From positions 390,001 through 454,000 of the forward strand of contig JAZDSV010000003.1 of the NCBI GenBank assembly GCA_036784855.1: a stretch of 64,000 bases of DNA. Direction: 5' to 3'. This DNA comes from Aphelidium insulamus (lineage: Eukaryota > Aphelidiomycota > Aphelidea > Aphelidiaceae). The position numbers and the translations under genes are program-made. Positions within the stretch are counted from its first letter, which is position 1; the number at the start of each line of letters is the position of its first letter. Positions 11,097 through 24,100 of this stretch are shown in pieces. The notes below the pieces were generated by a model. The model did no database searches. It saw only the letters and a program-made list of their open reading frames with translations, and was not told the DNA's origin.

Positions 11097-13360
11097 CTAC
11101 TTCACAATCTCAGTCTTCTCGCTCACCAGCTCCTCAATCCACTCCTCCACTTCCTCCGTTTCGTCGCTGCCGTCTTCCACGTCGCTGTATACCGGCTTCT
11201 CGGCACTGCCACGAATAATTGCTCGTTCCTCCCGCTCGGCGCGATATTTTTCGTCGCATTTGGCACGCCATTGTTGCCACTCTTGTAGTATGCGTTTACG
11301 ATCGGCACTTGCTTGCTTGGCAGCCTCTCCAGATTCTTGACTGTCAATTTCATCAAACTTGATGCTGTACTCTTTGAGATTCTTGCGAATTTTCTGAAAG
11401 GTTAGTAAATATGGGCAAGTTTAAGTGTGAATAACAATATTCAGAAGTACCTTCATTTGTGCGTTGGTCAGGTAGGTGTGGCCACGGGGACGCCACAGCA
11501 GCTGTTTAAACTTTTCCATGGACTTCTTCAATATCGGTTGGCCTTTAAAGTCCCACAGCGTGAAACCATTATCTCCCGGGTAGCGCCAGTGACTCACGCC
11601 ACTCATCAAGTACCGACCGGTGGGATCCCACTCGATTTCGGTGGCTACGTATTCCGCATGTCAGCCAGAACACTTCACATTAAAGACAACACAGCTCACC
11701 CTGAAAGTGCTCGCCAACGGCCAGCGTACGCGCCTCATCCGCGTCCCAGAATTCCAACTCACCCGACATGTTGCGCAGACCACCCACAACCAAGAAGCGG
11801 CCTTTGGGCGACCAGTACAAATTCGTTGCGTTTTTGCGGTCGACAAGAGTGACTTCTGATACCGACATGTTCTCCACCTTGTACAGACCAAAGAACACCT
11901 TCTGACCTTCAGCGGCAATCAGGGCGAAACGATCGCCGTTCGGTTCCCATGCCAGCGTCTGAATCATCTTCTCCTTCAGATCCTCGTACACATCAATGGG
12001 AACAAGGCGCTCGCGCAAGCAAAACACCAGCAAGTTAGTGAATGTAATTTTGCCGCTCTTGTTGTGGCGGTCAACTTTGACAGCCAGGTAGTCGCCATTG
12101 GACTGCCAATGCAGCGAGCACTACGTGAAGGTGAAGAATGTGACGAACAAAATTAGCTGATGCAAATTACCCCGCTGACGCTAAACAAGTTGGTGGTGCG
12201 CACAATTTGCCGCGAGGGAAACTCCATTACTGTGACACGGGCGGGAGAATTGGCCGTCTCGGGCGTCCAGTAGGCAAAGGTGTTATCCTTGGGACTCCAG
12301 GAAAAGTCCTTCAGATCCTCAATCTTTATCGGTTTGTTGTCCACGAGTTTCAAGTCGGGCAGGCTGTACATGAACACGAGACCGGGGGCCACGCGCGCGA
12401 TAAACTCATCACTCGGCGACCACTTGAACAGCGGCCATGTCATATCACTGGTGGCGGGTGCGTCAAATGCGCGCAATAATTTTCCCGTGCGAATATCCCA
12501 GACACGGCAGTTGTCATTCTTGTCGGACAAGCTCTCCTTAGACCATGTGACCAGATAGTTTTCCTTGGGCGAGAAATCAATAAGTTTCACACCGGGATGC
12601 GCGAAGCGGACAATGCGCTCCCACGACGCGCCGCCCCACAGCGCTACACCCTGCTTGTGGAACGTGGATAGATAAGTACCATTGGGCGACCACTGCAGAT
12701 AAGTGTCGGTCCAGTGCGAACGTCGGTGCACCAACTCTGGTTCCTCGGACTTGTTGTTCCAGAAAATGTGCACATCATCGCCCGCAAGGGCAAAGTATTG
12801 ATCACGCGCGCTCTCATCCACCAGCCAGCTGTTCAGTTGTTCCTGCCACAAAACATTAATAGATATTAAACGTCCACGGATGTAGGAAAAACCCACCGGT
12901 AGCTTAAACTCCTCCTTCTTGGGCGGCGTATACTCATCCGGCACATTCAAGCACTTTTCAAAGTCGGCAAACTTGACCACCATGAACGTGTGCTTGGCAT
13001 CCAGGCGATAATTGTCGGCCTGCTTAAGGATCGACGTGGCAGCCTCGGCGCTTCCACAGTCCACAAACATGAACCTGTAATCAATTACATCATAGCAATA
13101 TGGATGAAGAATGCGCACCCTTTGGACATGGCGCCGTCGTCCGTCATAGGCATGTGGAACGCGTCATCTGGCAGCGCATACCCAAAACGGTTGAATATCT
13201 TGCGCAGCACCGTCATCAACTTGTCCAGCTTGGACGCGGGCACGACGGGCACATTGTCCACAATGAGTACGGAGCCAATGTAGTCCTCTTCGTGCACCGC
13301 GTACTTTGCCTCCAGGTCGCTGAAATCAATATCCTCAACGGCGACTGCGACTTCAGTCAT
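11097..13360 (-). CDS. EIF3B: Translation initiation factor eIF3 subunit B
   Basis: Core scaffold of the eIF3 complex, which promotes 43S preinitiation complex assembly; cytoplasmic. The N-terminal RRM is recognisable (SVLIVDNVPVVPASKLDKLMTVLRKIFNRFG, then MFVDCGSAEAATSILKQ). It is followed by a 9-bladed WD40 propeller with typical eIF3b phrases (FSPKENYLVTWS, CRVWDIRTGKLLRAF, FKWSPSDEFIARV, NLYWSPKGRFLVVGGL, IEWDPTGRYLMSGVSHWR). The charged C-terminal helix (KQASADRKRILQEWQQWRAKCDEKY) is the region that binds eIF3i/g in other species. Five to six exons; the first junction (AAAGG to GTTCATG) restores the RRM. The acidic N-terminal extension seen in animals is short here, as in fungi. Confidence 0.96.
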
Positions 13361-13808
13361 TTTGGGAATATCTTAGAGACTAAACCTTAACCCTGGAAGA
13401 AATGTTTTGCGATTGTCTCAGCTTGGCTAATAATGCAACTGCTGCACAATCTCCCGATGTTGTGGTTGCAGATGTACGTCGCAGTAGTGGAAATAGAGTC
13501 GGATTAACTTTGGTTGCATACGTACCGCGCAGAAATCCTATGTACGTAGCACGCACATGGACACATAAAGCGTCTATTCATTTCATCATCTCCATATCGA
13601 TGATATGATTTATTGTATTCGGCGGCTCCAGTGTTTAGACGAGTGTGGTTGCGAACATACTGCAATCACACCACAGATCCTTGCCACTAATGATAAATCA
13701 ATCCATGGCCACGAATGTTGTACATATTCATGCATTTGCTTCTAATCACCCACAGTGTAAATACCTATGTACGTATCCACACAGAAACATTTCATGAGCA
13801 TGTCAAAA
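13361..13808. other. Intergenic between eIF3b and PAP2 enzyme
   Basis: This 448-bp gap serves as the upstream region of eIF3b and the downstream region of the PAP2-like gene. Short open frames exist, but none has splice or family support. Confidence 0.45.
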
Positions 13809-15383
13809 TCAGAGACCCTTTATTCGACCGCCAGTGTCTGAAGTACCGAATGGATCAATCGTCCGCGATGGCGGACTGCGCATGGCCGACCGCATATCGT
13901 TCATGGGAATGCTCTCCGCGGAGCCCAGCTTCGTGCCGCTGACCTCCACTGCATCTCCCTTGTCACCCACAACTACGTCACCCCCATCAATGACAACTTC
14001 TTCGAGGTGCATGTTGAGCAGTAGTTGCTGCACCCGCCGCCAGTCGGCAAAATTGTGCTCCCAGAACGGATCGTCAATGCGACCAACAAGCCGGCCGATT
14101 GCGGTACCGTACTTTATCGCAGGCACCTCGGTCACGAACCAGAGCAGCGACCACGACATGATCACAAGCAGGAACGCCACAATGACATCGATGGTATAGT
14201 GGAGCGTGGTGACAATCAGTGAGATCATTCCCAGCAGCCCGTACGCAGTCATGATCAGCGCGGGCACGTGAGAGTACGGGCGGTGCCGCGGCCCGATGGG
14301 ATACGTCCAGAACAGCAGCATGGCCACCGTGAAGAAGATGGTGTGGCCGGAGAAGAAGACGTCGCCGCACGCGTACCGCGCCCGCGACAGTATGAGCAGC
14401 GCGTCCACAAAGTAGTTTGGGTTCGGCGATGAGCGGCACTTCTCCCACGGACTCGGGAGCACCGTGCAGAAGATGCAGATGGCCCGCAGCGCAAACAGCG
14501 TGCCAATGATGAAGAAGCAGCGGCGAAACACCTGCGCCGACCGCCTGCCCAGCAGCAGCATGCGGCAGATGGCAATCAGTGCCGCCACGTTGACAATGTA
14601 GTCACTGGTCTCCAGGGGCAGGCCAGAGTCGTAGAACCACTGTTTGCCACCGTCAAGCACCACGTCGGTGAGCGGAGTCTTGAGCGAGGTGGGCGAGTTG
14701 AACAGCCGGTCGGCGTACGAGTTGGCCAGCGATACAAAGTACATGCAGGCCAAGAAGTAGACAAACAGGCATGCCAGCCACTTGAGGTCGCGCCGGGACT
14801 CCCAGAGCATGAGGTGGGGCTGGACACGCACCCACGCCTTCCTCAGCCACCGCCGCCAACTGTCCCACGTACTGCGGGCGCGATGACGGGCACTGCCAGC
14901 GTGGTGCGCGGTGGATGGGGAGCACGCGTTCGATGCAACCAGCGGTGTGGGCGGCACGGACGAGAGTGGACTGCCGGCAGCGCTGTCCATGGCGGCGGCA
15001 GGGGCGTCGGGCTGTAGCTGTGGCGAGGCCGGCTGTGATTGCAACAGTGAATCGGCCGTGGTCGGCCTGGACGGATGCACGGCCATGGAGACGAGGTCCG
15101 GCTCGGACGGGGCGGCCGTTATGGAGCTGCCATGGTGCTGCACACTCATTGCCGGAGTGGGCGGGAGTAGGGCGCGGCTACTGTCGTAGATTGCCGCGGC
15201 CGAATAGTCCGAGTTACAGTCAAAGTCGAGGTCGTCAACGGCAACAGCGATGGCACCAAACGCAGCCGCACTTGACACGGACGCTGCGGACTGGCTGCGG
15301 TGGATGGGCGAGTACGCGGCGGCGGGAATGGTGTAGTGTCGAAACAGTAGCGGCACACGGATGCTGTGTCTGTCTGCAGACAA
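13809..15383 (-). CDS. Sphingomyelin-synthase-like PAP2 membrane enzyme
   Basis: Integral membrane lipid phosphotransferase/phosphatase of the PAP2_C (sphingomyelin synthase-related) type, 524 residues in a single exon. The cytosolic N-terminal 170 residues are Ala/Ser/Pro low complexity. About six transmembrane segments follow (LACLFVYFLACMYFVSLA, FFIIGTLFALRAICIFC, TIFFTVAMLLFWTYP, LIMTAYGLLGMISLIV, VIVAFLLVIMSWSLLWFV). The catalytic residues are visible: His in CGDVFFSGHT, and His and Asp in LHYTIDVIVAF, the H-H-D triad of SMS enzymes. Animal relatives transfer phosphocholine or phosphoethanolamine to ceramide in the Golgi or plasma membrane. The headgroup used here cannot be read from sequence. 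Lack of introns in a 1.6-kb gene is unusual for this window. Confidence 0.85.
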   Translation of the reverse strand: MSADRHSIRVPLLFRHYTIPAAAYSPIHRSQSAASVSSAAAFGAIAVAVDDLDFDCNSDYSAAAIYDSSRALLPPTPAMSVQHHGSSITAAPSEPDLVSMAVHPSRPTTADSLLQSQPASPQLQPDAPAAAMDSAAGSPLSSVPPTPLVASNACSPSTAHHAGSARHRARSTWDSWRRWLRKAWVRVQPHLMLWESRRDLKWLACLFVYFLACMYFVSLANSYADRLFNSPTSLKTPLTDVVLDGGKQWFYDSGLPLETSDYIVNVAALIAICRMLLLGRRSAQVFRRCFFIIGTLFALRAICIFCTVLPSPWEKCRSSPNPNYFVDALLILSRARYACGDVFFSGHTIFFTVAMLLFWTYPIGPRHRPYSHVPALIMTAYGLLGMISLIVTTLHYTIDVIVAFLLVIMSWSLLWFVTEVPAIKYGTAIGRLVGRIDDPFWEHNFADWRRVQQLLLNMHLEEVVIDGGDVVVGDKGDAVEVSGTKLGSAESIPMNDMRSAMRSPPSRTIDPFGTSDTGGRIKGL

Positions 15384-15926
15384 GGTTAGACACGGGGCAG
15401 ACTGGCTCCACCGTACGGACCAATCCGCGCCAGCCTGAATGACGGCTCAACAACTTTCTATCGAAGCAATGGGTGAGTGGATGGGCGGCGACCTGTGCCG
15501 GCTGGGATGGGCGAGTGCAGCGCCGATATGTAGAACTACGCGGTATTTTACAGAGATGCGCTGTCCCACGGCTTGAGTGCGTCGGAACGCTGTCTCTGCT
15601 TGTCGCGCCCGAGAACAAACACGGCGCAGTGTCGATCGTTCGATCGCCCAGTTACCTTACGCAACCTTGCGCGAGGCTAATTTAAGTCGTTGCCAAGAGC
15701 GCGCGCGCGCCTAGTATGACTGGCGCTCTTGTGCAACATGAGTCACGTGTCTGTGCCTGGCACTTGCTTCACCCGCGCGTGAATTAACGACATGGACAGA
15801 ACCGCTTATAACTATTGTGTGGAACTAATATCCACTTCTGACATTCTTATATAATTTGTCGCAAATACGTCTCATTGCAGCCTGGAATATGTATTTGGGA
15901 TTGTGCCGTCGATGCGGACTCACTGC
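15384..15926. other. Intergenic, PAP2 gene promoter
   Basis: This stretch lies upstream of the PAP2-like gene and downstream of DLST. It contains a GC-repeat tract (GCGCGCGCGCC near 15698) but no convincing exon. Confidence 0.45.
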
Positions 15927-17638
15927 TCACATCAGCAGCAGTTTGCGCGGATCTTCCACACACTCCTTGATAGTCTTGAGGAAAGTGACCGCTTCACGTC
16001 CGTCGATAATGCGGTGGTCGTATGTCAGAGCCACATACATTATTGGACGTATTTCAATCTATGTGCGCAGTTGAATTCGCATTATCATGGATTCAATGAA
16101 TAAAGTACACATACATAAATAAATAAATATATATAGGTGACATGACATAAATATTATCATACCTTGCCATCAATGACTACAGCACGGTCCTTGACGGCGT
16201 GCATGCCGAGAATGGCGCTCTGGGGCAGATTAATAATGGGTGTGCCAAACATGCTGCCAAACACGCCGCCATTGGAGATTGTGAACGTTCCACCCGCCAT
16301 GTCTTCCATAGATATTTTGTTGTCACGCGCCTTGCTACCGAACTCGGCAATGGCGCGCTCCACCTCAATGAAAGACAGCTTTTCCACATTACGTAACACT
16401 GGCGTCACAAGTCCCTGGTTGTTTTTTAATGTCTGTCACCAGCAATAACTTTCCATCCAAATTTACCTTGGGAGTGGCCACTGCGACGCTAATGTCGCAA
16501 AAGTCTTTAAACACCGTGACCGGCGAGCCGTCAGCATCGGTTGCAATGCTGGCATTCACCGCGGGGATAGCCTGCAGTGCGGCCACACTGGCTTTCGCAA
16601 ATGCCGACATGAATCCCAGTTTGACGCCGTGCTTCTTCAGAATGTCATCCTTGTACTTTGCGCGGAACTCCATCAGGTTGGACATGTCAACCTCGTTGAA
16701 GGTGGTCAGCGAGGCGGCGGTGTCCTGTGACTCCTTCAGACGCTCTGCAATACGCTGGCGCATGCGGTTCATCTTGACGCGACGTTCCACGCGGTACTCT
16801 GCTGGCAGCGGCACCATTCCCGGCACATCACCGTCACCGTACTGCACTGGCGACGGCGGCGGTGTCGACGGTTTGGCCGATGGTTGAGGTGCCGGGGTCT
16901 TTGGTGGCTCTGCAGCAGGTTTAGGAGTTGAATGCGACGGAGGCTTGCCCGCCAGAGAAGTCTTTTTGGCAGGCGCTGCGGGTGGCTGCTGACTCTTTGC
17001 CGGAGCAGATTCCGCTTGTTTCGCCGGCTCCGACTGTGGCTTCGACTCGGCTTTCGGTTCTGCGGAAGAAGCGCCACCTGACGTCTCCTTGCCTTCCGTG
17101 TCCAGCTTGAATAGATCTTGCCCCACCTGCACACTGTCGCCCTCCTTGGCAAACACCTCGACAATCACGCCATTCTGCGGGGCATTGATGGCGACATCCA
17201 CCTGCAATGAAGAGAATTGCAAAGCTCATCAAAAGTACACACCTTGTCGGTCTCTAGTGTAGCTACCGCCTGGTCCTGCTTGACAAAGTCTCCGACCTCT
17301 AGCAGGTAAGTTGATGGCGCTAGGGTACACGAACGCACTCTTTTCCCATCTGGCAAGCTCTCCCTCAGTCACGCTGTCCATGAGTGTTGGCACCTTGACC
17401 AGCTTGTGCTCTATGGGTAGCAGGCAGATGGTCAGATGCAGCAGGAGTGACAGGCGTGCCGTTGAATACCTAGGCGCATGGCCGACAGCATCTGCAGTGG
17501 GCGAGGGCCATTGCTGCTGCACACACCTCAGTACACGGCAGTCCATCAGGCACGGCATGCATCATACCGCATCAGTGTGCCAGACGCAGCCAAGCATCTG
17601 GCGGTGGCAATGTGAGCCGCGGCCACGCGTCTCAGCAT
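15927..17638 (-). CDS. DLST: Dihydrolipoyllysine succinyltransferase, E2 of 2-oxoglutarate dehydrogenase
   Basis: Mitochondrial TCA-cycle E2 enzyme that transfers succinyl from lipoyl-lysine to CoA. The start at 17638 gives a basic, Ala-rich presequence ([20 protein letters not shown]). The lipoyl domain follows ([19 protein letters not shown] ... [18 protein letters not shown]), with DK the lipoylated lysine. A Pro/Ala/Lys linker (about 100 residues) comes next. The catalytic domain runs from [19 protein letters not shown] through [18 protein letters not shown] to the active-site motif [12 protein letters not shown]. As in eukaryotic KGD2, no peripheral subunit-binding domain is seen. Six or so short introns; one splits the lipoyl domain just after the lipoyl-lysine. 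It is divergent from the thioesterase gene across 154 bp of repeat-rich promoter. Confidence 0.95.
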
Positions 17639-17689
17639 CGTTGTTGTAGATTTGTTGGCGGAGATACAGATCGCCTGGGAAATGCAATC

Positions 17690-17792
17690 CCTAAAGGCAC
17701 TAAATCTTTCCCAGACATAATATGCCAGACATAATATTCCCAAGCAGAGAAATCCCAGGCATAATATTCCCAGAGCCAGAAATCCCAGTCAA
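17690..17792. promoter_or_regulatory. Repeat-rich divergent promoter, DLST/thioesterase
   Basis: About 100 bp between two divergent start codons contains reiterated short elements: CATAATATTCCCAG-like units, AGAAATCCCAG units and CCAGACATAATAT. They occur at least twice each in direct orientation. A similar CCAG-containing array is found in the divergent promoter at 34807-34958. Confidence 0.6.
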
Positions 17793-19508
17793 GTGAAACT
17801 GCTGATGGAGCCGCCACGATGGCTCACGACGGCCGCCCTGTCCACCGCCATTCTGCGATGCATATTCCTCTTTGCGCTGCCCCGCACGTACCAGCAGGCT
17901 GTCGTGCGCCTGTTACGCTATTTGCTGGTCCGCGTGCTGTATGGACGGCTGCAGCGCCTTGGCCAACACGTGCTGATGTTCCTGGGAGTGCGTGCGGCAA
18001 ATACACTGCAGCGTCGCATGTCTGGCGGCGCCGATGGACAGCAGCGTCTAGATGACGGTGATGAGGTGTTGGCACCGAGGTTTTCACGAAACAGCCGCAC
18101 GGAGATGACACAGTTTCTGCTGCCCAACCAGGCCGACTCCAACGGTATGTACATATATGTATATATATATATATATATATGTACATATAGATGTATGTGT
18201 ATGTATATGTGTGTTGTGGACACCTGTTACATATACGTACTGACTACTTGTCACGATTCAGGCGTGGCATTCAGCGGTGAGTTAATGTGCTGGATTGACA
18301 TCTGTGCCGGAGTTGCCGCGACAACGCACGCGCAACAGAAACCGTGTGTTACAGCCAGCGTGGACTCGATTCACTTTCTGGAGCCGATAGAGGTTGGTGA
18401 CGCCGTTGTCCTGCGTGCCGCAGTCAACCGGGCGTGGAACACCAGCATGGAGGTTGGTGTGCGCGTCGAGGCGGAGAACCTACAGACGGGCCTGCGGCGA
18501 TACTGCTGTCACGGTGAGAGATTCTTACAGCTGACTTGCATCTATCCATCATCATCATCATTATTGCGTGACGCATTCAGCCTTCCTCACATTCGTGGCG
18601 ATGGAGGATCGCAAGCCGACACGAGTGCCGCCCCTTGTTCCCGAAACAGACCTGGAGAAAGTTTGGTTTCGCGAGGCGGATGAAAGGTGTGTGTGCACGT
18701 GTGTGTGGGCCGTCGCGGACTATAATTGAGTGGCAGACGCCAGGTGCGCCGTGCGAATGCCCAGTCTGCGAGAGTCCTATCACTCAGTGGAGAGCATACG
18801 GCCGATGATGCTCCCGAGAGCATACGTGACGCTATGCGCTCTGTTCCCTTCATTGCTGGCGCCGCATTTCAGGATCCACGAGCGGCGGCGGACAGTGACG
18901 GGACCAAGAACTTTTATGACAACGATGCCAACCAAAATAGTAACGATTTCCATGATGAACGGCGTCCGACCAGCCGCTCGTATGCGCAGACAGTTGACCT
19001 GATTCTGCCGCAGCATGCCAACTCGCTTGGCATCACATTTGGCGGCCACATTATCCGGCTGATGGAACAATGCGCCGCCATCTCGGCCTACAGACACGCG
19101 CAAATGTCACCCGCTGACAGAGCGCCTGAGCGTTTGTTCCGCACCGCGTCCATAGATTCACTAAACTTTATCGGCGCCACCGAAGTAGGCCACGTGGTCA
19201 CCCTGCGCTCGTATGTGTCGCGAGTGTGGCACAGCAGTCTGGAGGTGTACATATCTGTTCATGCCAGCTGCCACAAGTACACCGATACGGCAGCGCGTCC
19301 AGCTGCTGGCAGTGCAGCCGTCGAGTGGCGTCTGACAAACGATGGTTACATGACATTTATTTGCGTGGACGCCGACAACGGCTTTGACAAGGCGGAGCTG
19401 CCGCGACTACTGCCCTTGACAGATATCGAACGGGCACGTTACGCGGAGGCAGATGCTCGCCGGCAACGACGCCTCACCGAGCGCCAAGAGTGCCGCAAGC
19501 GCCATTAA
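17793..19508 (+). CDS. Acyl-CoA thioesterase with two hotdog domains
   Basis: Hydrolyses acyl-CoA to free acid and CoA. It resembles the animal ACOT11/ACOT12 double-hotdog architecture without a START domain. The N-terminal 60 residues contain a hydrophobic segment (TAALSTAILRCIFLFALP), a likely membrane anchor or organelle signal. Hotdog 1 (LPNQADSNGVAFSGELMCWIDICAG) and hotdog 2 (LPQHANSLGITFGGHIIRLMEQ) both show the HAN/QAN-LG-xFGG-like helix entry. A Ser/Asp-rich linker lies between them. Three introns are visible; the first (about 18145-18260) holds a TA microsatellite. The Met at 17805 is an alternative start. The gene ends 30 bp from the convergent methyltransferase stop. Confidence 0.82.
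18158..18200. repeat. TA/TG microsatellite in thioesterase intron 1
   Basis: A run of TA dinucleotides followed by TATG-type repeats, inside the first intron. Confidence 0.9.
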
Positions 19509-19537
19509 ACATACACTTCACAATACATTTAACTAAA

Positions 19538-20658
<1,121 letters not shown>

Positions 20659-21126
20659 TTTTGAGACTGGCTGACTGGTCCTTTCCCTCCTAAAAAGAAT
20701 GTATATCGTGTTGCATCAAGGTTGCTTGCAAGTGCTATGCAAATTAATCTTGCGATGCTATTTCAAATGCAATGCAGTAGATCTTGAAATGCAATATGTT
20801 TGCCGGAGGGCGCTTGCTTTGCACTCACATCAGTTCAGACAACCATGTCATTCATGGTAGGCGTTCAAGCGACTGGCAATGGAATTATGGCTGAAGGATA
20901 GTTAACACGACAATCTGGTCTTATTTGATATGTAGTTGTGAAGTCTTGCTATTTAAAATATATTATATTTCTGTGGCTCATGTGACAGCTATGGCGCTGA
21001 CTGTGCATTTGTGAGTTGTAATACAGGCAACTCCCGCCTGTTAACCTTATCACGCGTTCAATCACCTAACCTAACCCAAAACTGCCCACACGAGCGGAGA
21101 GAAAAAAAGAAAAGCGACGCGCCGCA
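20659..21126. other. Divergent promoter, MRM2/RPA1
   Basis: This 468-bp stretch lies between divergent start codons. It is AT-rich in the centre (20930-20970). I see no exon, RNA gene or repeat. Confidence 0.5.
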
Positions 21127-24100
21127 ATGAACATCAGCGTGCCGGTGGGCCACGAAGTAAGCGCCGTGTCGTTCGCGTTCTACACTTCGGAGCAGCTGCG
21201 ATGCCTCTCCGTCAAGGCGCTCAACAACCCAACCACCTTTGACCCCATCAGCAACCATCCAAACCCCGGTGGTGTCTACGATCCCGTTCTGGGTGCCAGT
21301 GATCGGCATGATATGTATGTGCCCTGAAAATTTCGTGTCTGCGTGTCTCGTTCTGTGTTGTACTCACGGGACATGTAATAGATGCGCGACGTGCAAGCTG
21401 CCGTACGCGTCGTGCCCGGGACACTTTGGGCACATTGAATTGGCGGCGCCCGTCTACCACCCGCTGCTGTTCAAGACACTGTGCTCATTGCTACGCGCCA
21501 CATGTCTCTACTGCCACTCGTTCAAGATGCGCCACGCCACCGTGCACCGCTACTATGCGCGCTTCAAATTGCTTCATGCCGGCCTCGTATTTGAGTCGAT
21601 GGAGCTGGAGCAGCTTGACTTTGGCCAACTGATGGCGGCTGGCGTGAAGGCTGCAAGCGGCGAGGACACCAGCAACGGCAATGCGGCCACTCTGGACACC
21701 GATGCCATCATTGCGGCCATTGACGCATTTGTCGAGCGTGCATTCCAGCAGCACAGTCTGTCTGCCAAACGTACCGTGCGCGCTCCCCGTGTCACCCTGA
21801 CCAACGCGTACATGCACGACGTGATCAAGGAGTTCCTGGCCAAGATTGCGCGGCCGAAAAAGTGCGAGAACTGCGGCGGTGCCGCGTCAACGTTTCGCGT
21901 CGAGTCGCACTCCAAGATCTTTGAAGTGCCGCTGAGTTCGCGCACGGTTTCCCTGATGGAAGCCAAGGGACTGCGCAGAAAGTCTTTATTCGGCGACAAG
22001 AGCAAGGTTGATGTCGCGGACAGTGACGATGAGCTGGATGCGGGAGATGTTGATGATGCCGATGATGAAGTGGGATCCTCGGCCCTGCCAGCTGACGGCA
22101 ATGATAGTAATCAAGAGGAGGATCAAGTGGTCGCGGAGGAAGCTGTAGCCGTCAAACATAAGGCCGTATTCATGACGTCAGTTCAGGTGCGCGAGCATAT
22201 CCGCGGTGTGTGGTCCAATGAACGCATTACGCTTGACCTTGTGTTTGGTTCGCGGCGTAAAGGAGCCAATAAGCAGTTCTCCTCGTCGCCTGAAATGTTT
22301 TTCATGGACGTTATCCCGGTGTCACCGACCAAGTTCCGTCCAATGTCACGCATGGGTGACCGTGTGTACGACAATCCACAGAATGGGTACCTGATTGAAA
22401 TTATCAAACACAACAACTCCATTGTGGACTTGCGCCGCCAAGAGACGCAGCAGACAAGTGGCAATAAGAATCCTACCTCGACTCAAGAAGTCATATTCAA
22501 GCAGATCATCAGTCATTGGGTGTCGCTGCAGGAAAGTGCTAATAATCTCACGGATTCAACGAAGAATCCTCGGGCTAAAATGATGCCGCCTGGAATCAAG
22601 CAGATCTTGGAGAAGAAGGAGGGGCTCTTTCGCAAGCACATGATGGCAAGTGCCAGTTGCACTTGTATGACTTAATACAATCTTAACTTTTCAGGGAAAA
22701 CGTGTCAACTATGCTGCACGCTCCGTCATTTCGCCGGACCCAATGATTCAAACCAGCGAGATCGGCATTCCCATGGTGTTTGCCAAAAAGTTGACATTTC
22801 CCGAGCCGGTCACGCAGTACAATGTGAAGGAGATGCGCCAGGCGGTGGAGAATGGTCCGGACAAGTATCCGGGAGCGGTCGCCGTGGAGAATGAAGACGG
22901 TGTGCTGACAATGTTGCAGTATGCATCAGCCGAGCGAAGAGTTGCATTGGCCAACCAGTTGCTTACGCCGGCAGCCGCCGCTTCCTCTGGGGCGAACGGC
23001 GCCGAGCCTGCTGAGCGTCTCGCCAACATCAACAAAAAGGTTCATCGCCACCTTAGAAACGGTGATATGCTGCTGCTGAATCGACAGCCAACGCTGCACA
23101 AGCCATCAATCATGGGACACACGGCGCGCATTCTGCCCGGGGAAAAGACTATCCGGATGCACTATGCCAACTGCAATACGTACAATGCAGATTTCGATGG
23201 CGATGAAATGAATGTGCACTTTCCGCAGGTATCATATTTGTTAAGTCATTCCTTGCTGATATTAATTTATCAGAACTACATTGCGCAAGCTGAGGCGCGT
23301 CTGATTGCCAACACCAACAATCAGTATTTGGTGCCGACGAGTGGAGAGCCGCTCAGAGGTCTAATTCAAGACCATGTGGTGACAGGAGTGCGGATGACGG
23401 CACGAGACACATTTGTCACTCGCGATGAGTACACTCAGCTAGTGTTTGGAGCGTTGCCCGAGTCGCCGCGCCGCATTCTCCTCTTGCCACCAGCGATCAT
23501 GAAACCCACCCGTTTGTGGACGGGAAAACAAGTCATATCGACGATACTCAAAAATCTGACTGTAGGCCAAGAGCCGCTCAATCTCGAGTCCAAGTCGCAA
23601 GTCCCTGGTCGCTCGTGGTCCGTGCTTCAGGCTAAAGATACCGAGGAGAGCGATGTCGTGGTCATGGACGGGGACTTGGTTACTGGCGTGTTGGACAAGA
23701 AACAATTTGGAGCCAAGCCGTATGGTCTTGTGCACGCTTGCTATGAAGTATACGGTTCCGATATTGCCGGCCAGCTGCTGACGACGCTTGGGCGTTTGTT
23801 CACTGGCTACACGCAGATGATTGGATTCACCTGCCGCATGGATGATTTGGTGCTTCTGGTATGTTGATTTGCCTGGTTAATCTTGGATACTGACCCACGC
23901 AGCCAGAGGCGGACAAGGCTCGCCGGGAGAAGATTGATAAAGCTCTTGCTAGTGGACGCGAAATCCTGAAGGAGTTTGCTTTCAGCGATGAAAATGATGT
24001 GCTGGAGGAGTCTGAGCGTGAAAAGCTCATGGAAGCAAACTTGAAGGCTACGGTGGAGTCACCGTCTGCCACGCAGATTGCCAAGGCAAATGCGACCCTT

